Of a stretch of DNA of 6,265 bases, positions 4,603-6,265 are shown in pieces. Where the stretch lies: positions 1 through 6,265 of the forward strand of contig CAAEBW010000012.1 in assembly GCA_900754145.1 (NCBI GenBank), read 5' to 3'. The notes beneath the pieces were generated by a model, which searched no databases, had not been told where the DNA came from, and worked only from the letters and a program-made list of their open reading frames with translations. Made by a program: the position numbers and the translations under genes. Position 1 is the stretch's first letter; every line of letters starts with the position of its first letter. The DNA is from Clostridia bacterium. GTDB taxonomy: Bacteria; Bacillota; Clostridia; Oscillospirales; Acutalibacteraceae.

Positions 4603-5904
4603 ATGAAAGAAAGACGAGGACTTTATGAGGCTATCTTTGGCAAAAAGCAGCAAAACCTCGAGGGCTATACCGAGTATAGACTCTTAAACACCTATCAATC
4701 AAGTTTTGTACCATTTTCGGGCAACGCCTGGGAGGTAAACACGGTACGCTCCGCCGTCCACTCTTTCGCCCGCAGAGCGGCAAGAGTACAACCGCGCCAT
4801 ATTCGTTGCGGCGACGGAAAAATACTTGATGTTGAGAACAGCACGCTAAATTATATTTTGCAGTATCAACCCAACCCATTAACAACAGCATATAAGTTTT
4901 ACTACCGTGCGGCAGCTCAATACAAAGTATACAATAACGCCTTTATTTTTCCCGTTTGGAACGCCCACACGGGAGCACTTGAGGCATTATATAACATCAA
5001 CGCCCAGGAAATAAAACTCCTTGAGCACAAAGGCGAGTTGTTTTTGCGATTCCGTTTTTACAACGGAAATACCTATACTTTTCCATACTCGGATATTATA
5101 CATATCGGCTCTATGTTTTTGGATAATGAGCTTTTCGGTAGCAGTAACGAGGCGCTAATGCCCGTTTTGAAAACCGCAGACACTTTTAACCAATCTATGA
5201 GCAAGTATGCCGAACTCGTAGCAGTTATACGCGGCATTTTGAAAGTTGCCGCCTCTACCAAAAACGAGGACTTAAAAGCTCGTCGCGACGACTTTATACG
5301 CGATAACCTCAAAATGGAGAACAACGGAGCGGGCGTTATTGTAACCGACAATAAATACGATTACACCCCTATTCAAGACAAGCAAACACCATTACCGCAA
5401 GGACAATTACAGTATGTTAAAAACGAAATATACGACTATATCGGAACTAACGAGGCTATTGTGCAAAATAAGGCAACTCCCGAGGAGGAGGACGACTTTT
5501 ACGAGGGAGAGATTAAACCGTTTTATATGCAACTTGAGCAAGGCTTTACAAACTGCCTATTTACTCGTAAGGAGCGCGGCTTTGGTAATAAAGTTGTTGC
5601 AGAGGGCAACAAATTACAATATGCCAAACTTGCCGACAAGCTCGCGGCAGTTAAATATTTATCCGAAATTGGCGGCTTAATGCTCGACCAGGCATTAGTA
5701 ACGCTCGGCTTTCCACCTATTGGAGGCGAGGAGGGCAAGCGCCGCGTACAAACGCTTAATATGGTTAATGCCGACAAAGCCGACGAGTACCAATTAGGAG
5801 AAAAAACAAAAACTAAAGCACCCGAGGACGACGACAGCGGCGCGAAAACTACCGCACCCAAAGCGGCAACCTCGGAGAATAACAACGGAGAGGAGGACGA
5901 GTAG
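4603..5904 (+). CDS. HK97-family phage portal protein
   Basis: This 433-residue protein should form the dodecameric portal ring at one head vertex through which TerL pumps DNA. Family features in order are a short basic N-terminus with LYEAIFGKK, a wing region with NYILQYQPNPLTTAYKFYYR (about 83-102), and YSDIIHIGSMF (162-172). Next are the stem/crown part with NEIYDYIGTNEAIVQNK (274-290) and the EGEIKPFYMQLEQGFTNCLF core (301-320). The last 35 or so residues are low-complexity and acidic (EDDD, NNNGEEDE) and probably disordered. The ATG at 4603 is preceded by GGGGTGAG (4592-4599), which contains the terL stop. In-frame TTG (4570) and ATG (4588) starts inside terL lack this spacing. The 4-base gap after terL shows tight operon packing. 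Confidence 0.9.
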   Translation: MKERRGLYEAIFGKKQQNLEGYTEYRLLNTYQSSFVPFSGNAWEVNTVRSAVHSFARRAARVQPRHIRCGDGKILDVENSTLNYILQYQPNPLTTAYKFYYRAAAQYKVYNNAFIFPVWNAHTGALEALYNINAQEIKLLEHKGELFLRFRFYNGNTYTFPYSDIIHIGSMFLDNELFGSSNEALMPVLKTADTFNQSMSKYAELVAVIRGILKVAASTKNEDLKARRDDFIRDNLKMENNGAGVIVTDNKYDYTPIQDKQTPLPQGQLQYVKNEIYDYIGTNEAIVQNKATPEEEDDFYEGEIKPFYMQLEQGFTNCLFTRKERGFGNKVVAEGNKLQYAKLADKLAAVKYLSEIGGLMLDQALVTLGFPPIGGEEGKRRVQTLNMVNADKADEYQLGEKTKTKAPEDDDSGAKTTAPKAATSENNNGEEDE

Positions 5905-5906
5905 TT

Positions 5907-6265
5907 ATGCCTTATAAACCAAACGAAAGAGAATACAGAGCGGCAGCCCCGTTTACTGTATCGGACGAAAACAACACGGACGAGCTCCTTTTAAGAGGCA
6001 GCCCTATTTTATTTGATACGCCTACCGTTATTTGCGAGATAGACGGTATCGAATACAAGGAGGTAATAGCCCGAGGTGCTCTTAATGAGTGTGATATGAG
6101 CGACTTTATTTTTAACAGAAACCACGGCTCTAACGACTCTACCGTATACGCCCGAAACCGTAACGGCTCCCTTGAGTATTCCATTACAGACAGAGCGCTC
6201 GAAATAGCGGCACACCTTGACAAAGAGGACGAGCGACATTGCAATTTATACCGTGATGTTAAAAA
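5907..6265 (+). CDS. HK97-family prohead maturation protease (5' part, cut by window end)
   Basis: Only the first 119 codons are present, and the frame is open to the window edge. The protein resembles HK97-type (U35/S78) serine proteases that cleave the scaffold and capsid delta domains during head maturation. A basic start (YKPNEREYRAA) is followed by LRGSPILFDTPT and YKEVIARGALNECDMSDFIFNRNHG (about 50-74). H73 is the likely catalytic histidine and the conserved GA(L/F)..CDMSD patch lies just before it. YARNRNGSLEY and LEIAAHL follow. The catalytic serine, usually in an MSF-type motif, must lie beyond 6265. AGGAGG (5891-5896) sits 10 bases before the ATG at 5907, inside the acidic portal tail. 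The portal stop is 2 bases upstream of this start. The major capsid gene would be expected next. Confidence 0.88.
   Translation, partial: MPYKPNEREYRAAAPFTVSDENNTDELLLRGSPILFDTPTVICEIDGIEYKEVIARGALNECDMSDFIFNRNHGSNDSTVYARNRNGSLEYSITDRALEIAAHLDKEDERHCNLYRDVK

Noticed and set aside
5523..6244. Minus-strand open frames opposite portal and protease (5523-5885, 5912-6244, 6009-6239)
   Set aside because: They are antisense to genes with clear family motifs, lack ribosome sites and show no recognisable protein features.
1..6265. CRISPR array, tRNA, insertion sequence or integrase attachment site
   Set aside because: No regularly spaced repeats, cloverleaf sequence, transposase or recombinase gene was seen on either strand.

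Overview
The window is part of a tailed-phage or prophage genome (Caudoviricetes, siphovirus-like with an HK97-type head) from a low-to-mid GC Bacillota host, most likely a Clostridia member. The evidence is strong GGAGG-type Shine-Dalgarno sites, use of TTG and GTG starts, and a run of same-strand, tightly packed genes in the classic order HNH endonuclease - small protein - small terminase - large terminase - portal - prohead protease. No host chromosomal gene, integrase, tRNA, CRISPR array or insertion sequence is visible, so prophage and free phage cannot be told apart.

Layout. Positions 1-358 carry no confident gene. They hold several inverted and direct repeats, a possible promoter and a GC-rich hairpin just before the first ribosome binding site. 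Positions 359-1144 encode an HUH-family rolling-circle replication (Rep) protein, with an HxH metal motif and a YxxK catalytic motif. Its leader is therefore a candidate double-strand origin. Positions 1170-1307 encode a 45-residue protein with two membrane segments. Positions 1319-1759 encode an ArpU/DUF1492-like regulator with a C-terminal sigma-region-4-like helix-turn-helix. A 159-base gap (1760-1918) then holds a terminator-like hairpin and a weak promoter candidate, and looks like the junction between the early/middle and late operons.

The late module starts with a small HNH endonuclease (1919-2218) and an unrecognised 89-residue protein (2215-2484). Next come a C-rich stretch that is a reasonable place for a cos site, a P27-type small terminase (2581-2949, GTG start) and a large terminase with complete ATPase and nuclease motifs (2946-4598, TTG start). 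The module ends with an HK97-family portal (4603-5904) and the first 119 codons of an HK97-family prohead protease, cut by the window end (5907-6265).

Working model: Rep copies the genome by nicking an origin in its own leader, which could yield concatemers. The ArpU-like protein activates late genes from the gap beside it. HNH, TerS and TerL recognise and cut the concatemer and pump it through the portal into a prohead matured by the protease. The structural functions are firmly supported. The rolling-circle origin, late promoter and cos assignments are inferences from layout and sequence pattern.
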